A stretch of DNA of 32,608 nucleotides, taken from the NCBI GenBank assembly GCA_028287035.1, contig JAQBQL010000053.1:1-32608 (forward strand), in the 5' to 3' direction. This document shows positions 23,756 through 31,245 of this stretch, piece after piece. This stretch comes from Labilithrix sp. (GTDB lineage: Bacteria > Myxococcota > Polyangia > Polyangiales > Polyangiaceae). Position numbers and translations under genes: made by a program. How positions within the stretch are numbered: position 1 is the stretch's first letter; each line of letters begins with the position of its first letter. Below the pieces are notes generated by a model. It did no database searches and was not told the origin of the DNA. It worked only from the letters and a program-made list of their open reading frames with translations.

Positions 23756-25015
23756 CTACTCGTCGCGGCGCGGCAGGAGGCCAGCCTCGCGGAGCTTGTC
23801 CTTCTTGCTCTTGCGCTTGCCCTTCACGCCGCCGTGCGGGTCGAGGACGGGGGCTGCCACCTCGGTCGGCTCGAAGCCGGCGATGCGTTCGCGGCCCAGC
23901 GCGAGGCGATGGCGCTTCTCGATGAGCGTCAGGTGCGGCTCGGTGGCGGCGCTCACGAAGCTGATCGCGACGCCCGACTCGCCGGCGCGCCCGGTGCGGC
24001 CGATGCGGTGGAGGTAGTCGACCGGCGAGCGCGGGAGGTCGTAGTTGATGACCGCGGGGAGCGCCGCCACGTCGATGCCGCGGGCCGCCACGTCGGTGGC
24101 GACGAGCACGCGGACCTTGCGCGCGCGGAAGTCCTCGAGCGCCTGCGTGCGGGCGCCCTGCGCGAGGTCGCCGTGGAAGGCGGCGGCCGAGATCCGTGCG
24201 CGCTTCAACTTGTCGGTGACGTGCTCGGCGGCGTAGCGGCTGGCGACGAACACGAGGACGCTCTCCCACGCGTGCTCGGCGAGGAGGTGACGGAGCAGCA
24301 TGGTGCGGCGCGGCGCGTCCACCTCGATGGCGCGCTGCACGGTGCGCGACTGCACGTCGGCGAGGGACGCGCCGCCCTCGATCGCGACGCGCAGCGGGTC
24401 GTCGAGGAGCGCGCCGGCGAGGTCCCGCACCGCGGGCGGAAACGTGGCAGAGAAGAGCAGGCGCTGGCAGCGCGGCAGCAGGGCGAGCAGGCGCTCCAGC
24501 TCGGCCGCGAACCCGAGCGAGAGCATGCGATCGGCCTCGTCGAGCACGAGCAGCTCGACGTCCGACAGGCGGAGGGCGTTGTGTTCGACCAGATCGAGGA
24601 GGCGCCCGGGCGTGCCGACCATCACGTCCGCACCCCCGCGGAGCGCCATGAGCTGCGGGTTGATGGACACGCCGCCCACCGCCACGCGTGTGACGAGCGA
24701 CGAAGGGAGAGGTCGCCCGTAGCGAGTGAACGCCTCGCCGATCTGCGCCGCGAGCTCGCGCGTCGGCGCCAGCACGAGCGCGCGCACCGGTCGCGGCCGG
24801 CGCACGCCAGACTCGGCGATGGCGAGCAGCTGGAGGAGCGGAAGCACGAACGCCGCGGTCTTGCCCGAGCCGGTCGGCGCGGATGCCCAGACGTCGCGGC
24901 CCTGGAGGATCGCGGGGATCACCGCGGCCTGGATCGGGGTCGGGGCCTCGTGCCCGAGGTCCGCGACCGATCCGACGAGCGGAGCGGAGAGCCCGAGTGA
25001 CGCGAACGTCGTCAA
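23756..25015 (-). CDS. DEAD-box RNA helicase (RhlE-like)
   Basis: A 419-residue ATP-dependent RNA helicase. The Q motif region is FASLGLSAPLV...APTPIQ. Then come motif I APTGSGKT, Ia PTRELAAQ, Ib TPGRLLDL, II DEAD, III SAT, the second RecA domain with HGDLAQGAR, V ATDVAARGID and VI HRIGRTGRAG. A basic tail (KGKRKSKKDKLREAG) follows, as in RhlE-type proteins that act in ribosome assembly and mRNA decay. The TTG at 25015 overlaps the stop of the lipoprotein gene (TTGA) and gives the normal start just before the Q motif. The frame stays open further upstream, but that part is Arg/Pro-rich nonsense. Confidence 0.94.
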   Translation of the reverse strand: MTTFASLGLSAPLVGSVADLGHEAPTPIQAAVIPAILQGRDVWASAPTGSGKTAAFVLPLLQLLAIAESGVRRPRPVRALVLAPTRELAAQIGEAFTRYGRPLPSSLVTRVAVGGVSINPQLMALRGGADVMVGTPGRLLDLVEHNALRLSDVELLVLDEADRMLSLGFAAELERLLALLPRCQRLLFSATFPPAVRDLAGALLDDPLRVAIEGGASLADVQSRTVQRAIEVDAPRRTMLLRHLLAEHAWESVLVFVASRYAAEHVTDKLKRARISAAAFHGDLAQGARTQALEDFRARKVRVLVATDVAARGIDVAALPAVINYDLPRSPVDYLHRIGRTGRAGESGVAISFVSAATEPHLTLIEKRHRLALGRERIAGFEPTEVAAPVLDPHGGVKGKRKSKKDKLREAGLLPRRDE

Positions 25016-25602
25016 AGATCGACCGAGGCGGTGCGCGGGCGGGTGGCTGGGGCGAGGAGGGCCGGCTGATCGGGGGCGACCGACAGGGGGGCGCCCTCGC
25101 CTTCGAGGAAGGTCGCGCCGTCGCGCTGCACGAGGCGGAGAGTGCTTCCGTCGCAGGTGACGCTTCCCGCGGCGCCGGCGTCGGTTGCGATCGCGCAGGA
25201 TCGGTAATGCTTGCACATGCCGAACATGTCCGGTTTGCCGGGCGGGCACGCGGGATGGATGCGCACCGTCTTGCCCGTTCCCTGCGCGTCGTGGAGCACC
25301 ACGAGGTCGTAGCCCTGTTCGCGGCCCGTGCCCTGCGCGGTGTTACGAACGGTGACCTTCTCGACGAGGAGCCCGATCGTCCCGGGGCTGGTGGTGGCGG
25401 CGCTCGCATCGGCCGTCGCGGCGCCCGATGCTCCGGTGGCGGGTGCGGTCGACACCGCAGGCGACGCGACCACCGCGCTCGACGCCGCAGGCGCAGCGTC
25501 CGGCGCGGCGGTCTCCGGGCGCGAGCACCCGAAGGACGCGCCCGCGGCAAGGAGCAGGACGAGGGAAGGACGCGACGCGAGCCCGAGGGCGAAAGAGAAC
25601 AT
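25012..25602 (-). CDS. Lipoprotein of unknown function with Ala/Ser/Thr linker
   Basis: A 196-residue protein beginning at the ATG at 25602: a signal peptide with core LVLLLAAGA and a lipobox-like SFGC (Cys26), then about 45 residues of Ala/Ser/Thr/Pro linker. The globular part has GLLVEKVTVRN, YDLVVLHD and a Cys pair region (HPACPPGKPDMFGMCKHYRSCAI...SVTCDG). The Cys residues could bind metal or form disulfides. No family is recognised. A longer in-frame start at 25749 would destroy the signal peptide and overlap the divergent gene, so it is rejected. Its stop overlaps the helicase start. Confidence 0.8.
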   Translation of the reverse strand: MFSFALGLASRPSLVLLLAAGASFGCSRPETAAPDAAPAASSAVVASPAVSTAPATGASGAATADASAATTSPGTIGLLVEKVTVRNTAQGTGREQGYDLVVLHDAQGTGKTVRIHPACPPGKPDMFGMCKHYRSCAIATDAGAAGSVTCDGSTLRLVQRDGATFLEGEGAPLSVAPDQPALLAPATRPRTASVDL

Positions 25603-25681
25603 CCCCCGCAGGCTACCGTGGAAATGCCCGCGCGCTCCGCCGATGACGTCGCTCGGCAGGTCCGGTATCCTTGCCCTCATC

Positions 25682-26512
25682 ATGACGCGCGAGGCGAGCT
25701 TCGCGGCGGCCGCCATCGCCCTCCTGGCGGCGGTCCGCGCCTGGGTCACGTACCGGCGGCGTGACGTCGTCGTCGGAGAGCGGAAGGGGACGACCGTGCT
25801 CGTCCGCCGGCGCGGCCCGTACCGCGAGCTCGTGCTGCGGAAGGGCGACCAAGAGCTCGTGCAGTCGCGCCAGCACGTCGGCGACGCGCTCGACGCGGGA
25901 CCGGGTTACGTCGACGGGCTGCACCTCGGCATGCTCGTACGGCCACTTCCCGGCGCGGTGCTCTTCCTGGGCGGCGGCGCCGGCAGCGCGCCGCGCCAGT
26001 TCGAGACTGCCTATCCCGGGATATCCATCGATGTCGTCGAGGACAATCCGTTCGTGGTGGCGGCGGCCACTCGCTATTTCGGATTACGCATCACGAGCGC
26101 GCTATCCATCCACGTGGCGGACGCCGTCACGTTCCTCGGCCGCGCGGAGCCGGCCTCGTACGACCTCGTCGTCCTCGACGTGTACGACGCGAGCGGGATC
26201 CCGCCGGCTCTCCGGGCAGGCGAGACGTTCGAGGCAGTGCGGCGATGCCTCGCCAGAGGAGGAACGCTGGTGGTGAACCTCGTGCCCTCGGCGGACTGGA
26301 GCGAGGAGGCCCTCGACCACGCGCTCGCCCGCGCGTTCCCGGAGCACGAGCGCGCCAGCTTCGGTGCCGCCCCCGCCAACGTGCTCGTCCTCCTGACCCC
26401 GAAGATCCCCACCGACATCGAGCTCGCGGAGCGCGCCTCGTGCGTCACGGTCGCCCGTCACCTGCTCGCGATCGTGCGCGCCAGGAAGGCGCCGGCCGTC
26501 ACGCCGGGGTGA
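25682..26512 (+). CDS. Spermidine-synthase-like methyltransferase-fold protein
   Basis: A 276-residue protein with an N-terminal hydrophobic helix (ASFAAAAIALLAAVRAW), probably a membrane anchor, followed by a basic beta region (GPYRELVLRKGDQELVQSRQ). A Rossmann methyltransferase core follows: LFLGGGAGSAPRQF (SAM loop), IDVVEDNPFVV (acidic end of strand 2), ADAVTFL, and YDLVVLDVYDASGIP (motif IV). It resembles the spermidine synthase/PABMT group. The usual putrescine-binding residues cannot be confirmed, so polyamine synthesis should not be assumed. It is divergent from the lipoprotein gene and overlaps the phosphoesterase tail to tail by 14 nt. Confidence 0.86.
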   Translation: MTREASFAAAAIALLAAVRAWVTYRRRDVVVGERKGTTVLVRRRGPYRELVLRKGDQELVQSRQHVGDALDAGPGYVDGLHLGMLVRPLPGAVLFLGGGAGSAPRQFETAYPGISIDVVEDNPFVVAAATRYFGLRITSALSIHVADAVTFLGRAEPASYDLVVLDVYDASGIPPALRAGETFEAVRRCLARGGTLVVNLVPSADWSEEALDHALARAFPEHERASFGAAPANVLVLLTPKIPTDIELAERASCVTVARHLLAIVRARKAPAVTPG

Positions 26513-27971
26513 CGGGACGCGGACCGCTGTCTTCCCACGCGCAGAAGCGCGCCTCCGGCGTGCTCCCGTTCATGTGGATGACGAGGTGCGTGCGCGCCGC
26601 GCGGTAGGCGAGGTCCACGGGCGCGCCGGGCCGTACCTCGCGCGGCGGATCCTCCTCGGCGTCCTCTGCCCAGGAGCCCACGTTGATGTACGTGGCGGTG
26701 CCCGCGGCGAGCGACGCCGGCACGTGCGTGTGACCCATCACCACGAAGGCGGCCGGGAAGAGCGAGGCGAGGCGCGCCGCGCGCTCGACCATCTGCGCCG
26801 AGGCGTCCACGGTGCGGAGCCTCGTGAGCAGGACGTTGAGCAGCACGCAGGTGGACACGACGGCGCCCGCCGCGATCGCCGCCGAGCGCCCGCCGCCGCC
26901 GAACAGGGCAATGGCGCCGAGCGCGAGCACGCTCGCCGCGCCCACCGCCATCCGGTCGAGCAGCACGCTCGCCATGATGCCGCGAATGCTCGAGGTGATC
27001 GGCGCCGACTGGAGCGCGAGCAGCGCGCGTAGCCGCTCGAGGCCGAGCTGGGTCGTCACCGCGAGCTTCGCGACGCGCTCCTCGTGCTCGAGCCGCAGCG
27101 CCCGCGCCGCCCCGGACAGGTGGCCGGCCCGCAGGCGGAACATCTCCCGGACCGCGCGCGCGAAGTCGAGGCCGAGGCGCGCCATGCCGGCAACCCCGAG
27201 CTGCACGCCGAAGGCGAGATAGAACGCCATCCCGGTGTGATCGTGACCGTGCTCCTTCATCCCGCGCGTGGTGCGCACGACGAAGCGGATGAGCGTGTCG
27301 CAGAAGCCGCGCGCGACGCGCCGGGGATCGAGCGGCGACACGGGAGCCATGATGTTCTGCGTCGCGCAGAACGGGTCGTACTGATGGCCGTGCTCGATGA
27401 ACGCGACGCCGTCCCGGTAGAAGAACCACGGGTTGAACTCGATCCGCGCGTGGAAGGCGTCCACGTCGAGCTCGGGTCGTGCGGTGCGCGCGTGCGCGGC
27501 GAGGATGGCCCGGAAATCGTCCTTCACCTCGTCCCAGTGGAACTCGATGTCGTGATTGCCGTGGACGAGGGAGAGCGCGTGCCCGTCCGCGACGAAGCAG
27601 GCGAGCGCGCGGAGCACGTCGGCATGACGGTCGGCGACGCGGGTGAGCTTGAGGCGCGCGTGGTCGACGGCGCTGCCGATGCCGTGCCGACGCTCCTCGG
27701 CGGTGAGCTCGGTCGAGAGCGCGGCGGCGCCCGGTGGGGCGTCGCCGATCGCGATGCCGATGAAGTCGATGAAGTCGCCCGCGATGACGATCCGCCAGCG
27801 CGCGCCCGGCAGCGGCTGCATGCGGTAGTGCTCGAGGAGGAGCACGAGGTCGCGGTCGATCGCCTGGGACCGGCGACCACGGTTCGCGACGCCCTCGTGG
27901 ATGTCGCTACCGAGGTGCACGTCCGAGAAGACGAGCAGGCTCTCGGCTACGGGCTCGGCGGAAATGACCAC
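26499..27971 (-). CDS. Calcineurin-like metallophosphoesterase with membrane insert
   Basis: A 490-residue phosphoesterase. The metal motifs are FSDVHLG (D-x-H), AGDFIDF, VHGNHD, IEHGHQYD and, late in the chain, VVMGHTHVP. Between GHQYD (about 200) and GHTH (about 428) lie a long helical region and two strongly hydrophobic helices (ASVLALGAIALF and AIAAGAVVSTCVLLNVLL), so the enzyme is probably fixed to the inner membrane with the catalytic parts on one side. The substrate is unknown; lipid or nucleotide pyrophosphates are plausible. The GTG at 27971 follows the purine-rich GAGGGTGAAG. It is transcribed alone or with the YjbR gene 45 bp upstream. Confidence 0.88.
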   Translation of the reverse strand: MVISAEPVAESLLVFSDVHLGSDIHEGVANRGRRSQAIDRDLVLLLEHYRMQPLPGARWRIVIAGDFIDFIGIAIGDAPPGAAALSTELTAEERRHGIGSAVDHARLKLTRVADRHADVLRALACFVADGHALSLVHGNHDIEFHWDEVKDDFRAILAAHARTARPELDVDAFHARIEFNPWFFYRDGVAFIEHGHQYDPFCATQNIMAPVSPLDPRRVARGFCDTLIRFVVRTTRGMKEHGHDHTGMAFYLAFGVQLGVAGMARLGLDFARAVREMFRLRAGHLSGAARALRLEHEERVAKLAVTTQLGLERLRALLALQSAPITSSIRGIMASVLLDRMAVGAASVLALGAIALFGGGGRSAAIAAGAVVSTCVLLNVLLTRLRTVDASAQMVERAARLASLFPAAFVVMGHTHVPASLAAGTATYINVGSWAEDAEEDPPREVRPGAPVDLAYRAARTHLVIHMNGSTPEARFCAWEDSGPRPVTPA

Positions 27972-28016
27972 GCTTCACCCTCGCTCGGAACGAGCGCGGA
28001 CGCCGTCACGCTTCGG

Positions 28017-28406
28017 TCACGCCTTCGTGGCGCGCTTCGCGACCGGCTCACCGCCGGACAGCTGCGCTTGGAGCTTCTTCGGCAGCGCTCCCTTGACGAG
28101 CCCGTACGACTCCGTGAGCAGCGCGCGGGCGTCCTTGGCTGCGAGCGCGAGCGGGTCGGCCACGCGGATCCAGTGAGCGCGCGCGAGGTACGGCGCCGTC
28201 TCGATCCCGGCGACCCCGGTGAGCGCCCCGAAGTCCTCGGGGCTCGTCTTGCAGCTGAAGGTCGCGGCGTTTCCTTCGCGCGTGAACACCGCGAACATCT
28301 TGCCGCCGATCGAGAAGCACAGGTCGGCGCCCCACTTCACGTCCTCCGTCACGTGCGGAAGCGAGCGGCAATGCGCGAGGAGCTTCGACTTGCTTGCAGC
28401 GGCCAC
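28017..28406 (-). CDS. MmcQ/YjbR-family small protein
   Basis: A 129-residue single-domain protein of the MmcQ/YjbR family. It begins with a helix (LLAHCRSLPHVTEDVKWG), then LCFSIGGKMFAVFTREG and FSCKTSPEDFGALTGV, with APYLARAHWIRVAD and a C-terminal helix. The fold is DNA-binding-like, but no biochemical activity is established. The GTG at 28406 has GGAGGG four to nine bases upstream, a strong start; the ORF runs open beyond but reads as nonsense. It is divergent from the histidine kinase gene by 49 bp. Confidence 0.88.
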   Translation of the reverse strand: MAAASKSKLLAHCRSLPHVTEDVKWGADLCFSIGGKMFAVFTREGNAATFSCKTSPEDFGALTGVAGIETAPYLARAHWIRVADPLALAAKDARALLTESYGLVKGALPKKLQAQLSGGEPVAKRATKA

Positions 28407-28455
28407 GAACCCTCCATAGCGCGGTGGCCGGGGTGGTGCGCTACTCTCTGCCGCG

Positions 28456-29565
28456 ATGCCCGACGCCAGCGCCGACCCACGAGACGACGAGACCCGCTTC
28501 CGCCGCCTCGTGAACGCGCTCGACCACGCCATCGTGTGGGAGTTCGACGACACGGCGAGCCGGTACACGTTCGTCAGCGAGCACTCCGCGCTCGTGCTCG
28601 GCCACCTCGCCGAGGAGTGGCTCGCCGATCCGCACTTCTTCGAGCGGCGGGTGTCCCCCGAAGACGAGGCGAAGTTCGCCGCGGTGCTCGCCAAGCTGCG
28701 CTCCGGCGAGGCCAACGATCTGCGGCTCGAGCATCGCTGCACCACCCGCGACGGCCGGCAGGTGTGGGTCCACACCGGGATTCATCGCGAGGACGAGGGC
28801 GGTCGGCGGCTCCTCCGCGGGGTCACGATCGACATCAACAACGTGAAGAGCGCGGAGCTGCGCGAGCGGCTCGCCCGTGAGCAGGCCGAGGACTCGATTC
28901 GCCAGTACGAGCAGGTGATGGCGATCGTGTCCCACGATCTCCGGAATCCGCTCAACGCCGCGACGCTCGCCGCCGGAGCCATCGAGCGCGACCCGACGAG
29001 CAGCCCGAGCGTCCTGAAGACCGCGGCCATCATCGCGCGCGCCGCGAGCCGCATGGCGCGCCTCATCGACGACCTGATGGACGTCTCGAACATCGACGCG
29101 CGCCGGCTCGTCGTGGTGCCGACGCGAACGACCACCGACGCGATCGTCTCCGAGGTGCTCGAGGGGAATGCGATGATGGCAGAAGAGAAGAGCGTCGTGC
29201 TCCGCTCGCCCCTCGGACCGTCGGTGACGCTCCACTGCGACCCCAAGCGGATCGTCCAGGTGCTCTCCAACATCGTCGGTAATGCCGTGAAGTTCAGCCC
29301 CGCGGACGGGATCGTCGAGCTCCAGGTCCGCGTCGACGCGCTCGAGGCGGCGTTCTCCGTGCACGACGACGGGCCCGGCATCGACCCCGAGGACCTCCCT
29401 CACGTGTTCGATCGCCGCTGGCAGGCTCCCGCCACCGCGAGCAAGGGAAGCGGCCTCGGCCTGTTCATCGCGAAGGGGATCATCGACGCCCACGCCGGGC
29501 GCATCTGGGCCGAGAGCGCGCCGGGGAAGGGGACCACGTTCACCTTCACCCTGCCGCTCACCTAG
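28456..29565 (+). CDS. Soluble PAS-domain histidine kinase
   Basis: A 369-residue hybrid-free sensor kinase. Residues 12-135 form a PAS domain of the PAS_3 type (AIVWEFDDTASRYTFVSEHSALVLG, DGRQVWVHTG, DINNVK). A short coiled helix leads to the dimerisation domain with VSHDLRNPL (phospho-acceptor His160). The catalytic domain has the N box NIVGNAVKFSP, G1 DDGPGID, F box HVFDRRW and G2 GSGLGLFIAKG. No membrane helix is present, so it senses a cytoplasmic cue. No response regulator is next to it, so it is an orphan, as is common in myxobacteria. It is convergent with the MepA gene, eight bases apart. Confidence 0.94.
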   Translation: MPDASADPRDDETRFRRLVNALDHAIVWEFDDTASRYTFVSEHSALVLGHLAEEWLADPHFFERRVSPEDEAKFAAVLAKLRSGEANDLRLEHRCTTRDGRQVWVHTGIHREDEGGRRLLRGVTIDINNVKSAELRERLAREQAEDSIRQYEQVMAIVSHDLRNPLNAATLAAGAIERDPTSSPSVLKTAAIIARAASRMARLIDDLMDVSNIDARRLVVVPTRTTTDAIVSEVLEGNAMMAEEKSVVLRSPLGPSVTLHCDPKRIVQVLSNIVGNAVKFSPADGIVELQVRVDALEAAFSVHDDGPGIDPEDLPHVFDRRWQAPATASKGSGLGLFIAKGIIDAHAGRIWAESAPGKGTTFTFTLPLT

Positions 29566-29573
29566 GAACGCCG

Positions 29574-30785
29574 TCAGCTGCCTGGTCGCTTGCAGGGCTG
29601 GATCGCGGGCGCGGTCGGCGCGACAGGTCGCGGCGGGACGCGCCGCGGCGGCACCGCGACTCGACCCGGCGCGGCGATGCCGCCGGTCTGCGGGATCCGG
29701 TAGGGCCGGTCGACACGCAGCCGATCGGTGGTCATCCCGTTGGCCTTCTTGATGATCTCGGGCGTCACCTTGTAGTGGAGCGCCAGATGGCTGAGCGTCT
29801 CGCCGGCGCGCGTCGTGTGGGTGATGAACGTGGTGGGCGGGGTCACGAGCCGCCGCGCCACGAGCGTCCGGTACATGCGACGCCCGAGCTCCTGCGCGGC
29901 GGGGCTGTAGAAGCGGACGTGCAGATGCGTCGCGTGCCCCTTCGCGTGGAAGACGAGCGGGCGCGCCGCCTTGCCTCCCACCTGGAAGATCTGGTCGAGC
30001 CACGCGGGGTCCTCACCGATCTCGCGCGCGTGGCTCTTCAGGAGACGCTGCACGGAGACATCCATCAGGATGAGGTCGACGTCGCTGTCGGCGATCAGGG
30101 TGCGGACGAGGTGCCACGTCCGCGCGCGGTCCAGATTCGCAGCATTCGCGGCCGCATACCAGCGATGACCGGTGGTCAGGTAATACCCGAGATCGACGTC
30201 GCGGCCCGACTGGTGGCTCACGTGCGGCGGCAAATATCCGCCGTTCCGCGCGCTCAGATTGCCGACGAACGCGTGCGGCGAGCCAGGAAAGCGCTCGGCC
30301 ACCGATCCGAGCGCGTGGACGAGCGCATCGACCGTCTCCTTCGTTCCCCAGGCGAGGGCGGGGCTCACGACCTCCCAGCTCTCGCCGGCGGGCATCTGCG
30401 TGCCGGCGACGAGCACCCCGGCGTGAGCGCCGCCGATCGACATCGAACCCAGCGCGCCGAGGTCGCCGCGGAGCCGCGCCATCAGCTCGGCGTCGGTCAG
30501 CTCGGCGAAAGGGATCGGCAAAGCCGACTCGCCGGGCGCGGCGGCGGGGGCCTCGAAGCCGTCGTCGACCATGGCGCGGTCGCCCTCGCTCTCGTCCTCC
30601 ACGGGGGCAGGCGTGCAGTCGGTCTCCGGCAACGGCGGGGCGGCCGGTCCGGAGGCGAGCTCGCCGGGCGAAGCCTCGTGCGGGACGGCCTGCGCCGTCG
30701 CGGCCGGGGCGAGGGGCGGGCGGCGCGGCCCGCACCCGAGCACGAAAAAGGCGAGGGAAAGCCCGAGGACCGGTCGCCGCGGCAT
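29574..30785 (-). CDS. MepA-like murein endopeptidase lipoprotein with LysM domain
   Basis: A 403-residue cell-wall enzyme. The signal peptide ends in lipobox VLGC (Cys18), followed by an acidic/Pro linker to about residue 95. The M74 (penicillin-insensitive murein endopeptidase) domain shows PHVSHQSGRDVDLGYY (zinc ligands H191 and D198) and HATHLHVRF (H287, H289). It should cut D-Ala-meso-DAP crosslinks in peptidoglycan. A LysM domain follows (ITHTTRAGETLSHLALHYKVTPEIIKKANGM...RPYRIP), which binds glycan strands, and then a Pro/Arg tail. The LysM makes it longer than E. coli MepA (274 residues). Anchoring at the outer membrane is expected. Confidence 0.94.
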   Translation of the reverse strand: MPRRPVLGLSLAFFVLGCGPRRPPLAPAATAQAVPHEASPGELASGPAAPPLPETDCTPAPVEDESEGDRAMVDDGFEAPAAAPGESALPIPFAELTDAELMARLRGDLGALGSMSIGGAHAGVLVAGTQMPAGESWEVVSPALAWGTKETVDALVHALGSVAERFPGSPHAFVGNLSARNGGYLPPHVSHQSGRDVDLGYYLTTGHRWYAAANAANLDRARTWHLVRTLIADSDVDLILMDVSVQRLLKSHAREIGEDPAWLDQIFQVGGKAARPLVFHAKGHATHLHVRFYSPAAQELGRRMYRTLVARRLVTPPTTFITHTTRAGETLSHLALHYKVTPEIIKKANGMTTDRLRVDRPYRIPQTGGIAAPGRVAVPPRRVPPRPVAPTAPAIQPCKRPGS

Positions 30786-30824
30786 GGGCCTCCTTCTAGC
30801 ATTTCTCGATTTCTCGTCCGGCCG

Positions 30825-30852
30825 TGTCCGGTCTGCACGGCCTCGTTCGTCC
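30825..30852 (+). promoter_or_regulatory. Possible ECF42-type promoter
   Basis: TGTCCG (30825-30830) and CGTCC (30848-30852) are 17 bp apart, similar to the TGTCGA/CG(A/T)C pattern I recall for ECF42 sigma factors. They lie 33 bp upstream of the DGPF-protein gene that is paired with such a sigma factor. Confidence 0.35.
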
Positions 30853-30885
30853 TTGGACTATTCTCGAACCAGGAGACCGTGCTCG

Positions 30886-31245
30886 ATGGCCAAATTCATG
30901 TATCTCTTCCGTGGCGGTGGGTATTCGCAGGAGGACGCGGTCTCTCCCACCGAGCTCCAGGCGCATCTCGCGAAGTGGGGCGCGTGGTCGGACGCGCTGC
31001 TCGCGGCCGGCAAGCTCGTGGCGGGTCATCCGCTGTCCCATCCGCCCGCCGGGGCCACCCTGCGCGGCCGCGACAAGGTCGTCACCGACGGTCCGTACGC
31101 CGAGTCGAAGGACCTCGTGAGCGGCGCAGTCATCGTCGAGACGGCCTCGCTGGAGGAGGCCATCGAGCTCGCGCGTGGCTGCCCGATCTTCGAGCGTGAC
31201 GGCTCGGTCGAGGTGCGCACGATGCTCTCCGGCCCGCTCGCGTAG
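30886..31245 (+). CDS. YCII/DGPF-domain protein
   Basis: A 119-residue ferredoxin-like-fold protein of the YCII-related group: MAKFMYLFRGG, then GKLVAGHPL, KVVTDGPYAESKDLVSGAVIVE (the DGPF-like motif that names the group) and ELARGCPIF. Such genes sit next to ECF42 sigma factors in many phyla and are their usual targets; the biochemical role is unknown. The ATG at 30886 has AGGAGA nine bases upstream. The sigma gene starts directly after its stop, so the two form an operon. Confidence 0.92.
   Translation: MAKFMYLFRGGGYSQEDAVSPTELQAHLAKWGAWSDALLAAGKLVAGHPLSHPPAGATLRGRDKVVTDGPYAESKDLVSGAVIVETASLEEAIELARGCPIFERDGSVEVRTMLSGPLA

Noticed and set aside
20132..25000. A 1622-codon open frame on the plus strand opposite icmF and the helicase
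   Set aside because: It mirrors the two genuine minus-strand genes. The product is Arg/Asp/Glu/Leu low-diversity sequence with no domain, which is the usual effect of very high GC third positions.
25603..25749. Longer N-terminus for the lipoprotein gene ending at 25012
   Set aside because: It would bury the signal peptide and overlap the start of the divergent methyltransferase-fold gene at 25682.
25682..26512. True spermidine synthase (speE)
   Set aside because: Only the methyltransferase-type Rossmann core is supported. The N-terminal anchor and uncertain polyamine site argue against a firm call.
27084..28880. A 598-codon plus-strand open frame across the phosphoesterase and YjbR genes
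   Set aside because: It spans two real minus-strand genes, the divergent gap between them and the kinase start, and shows no recognisable domain.
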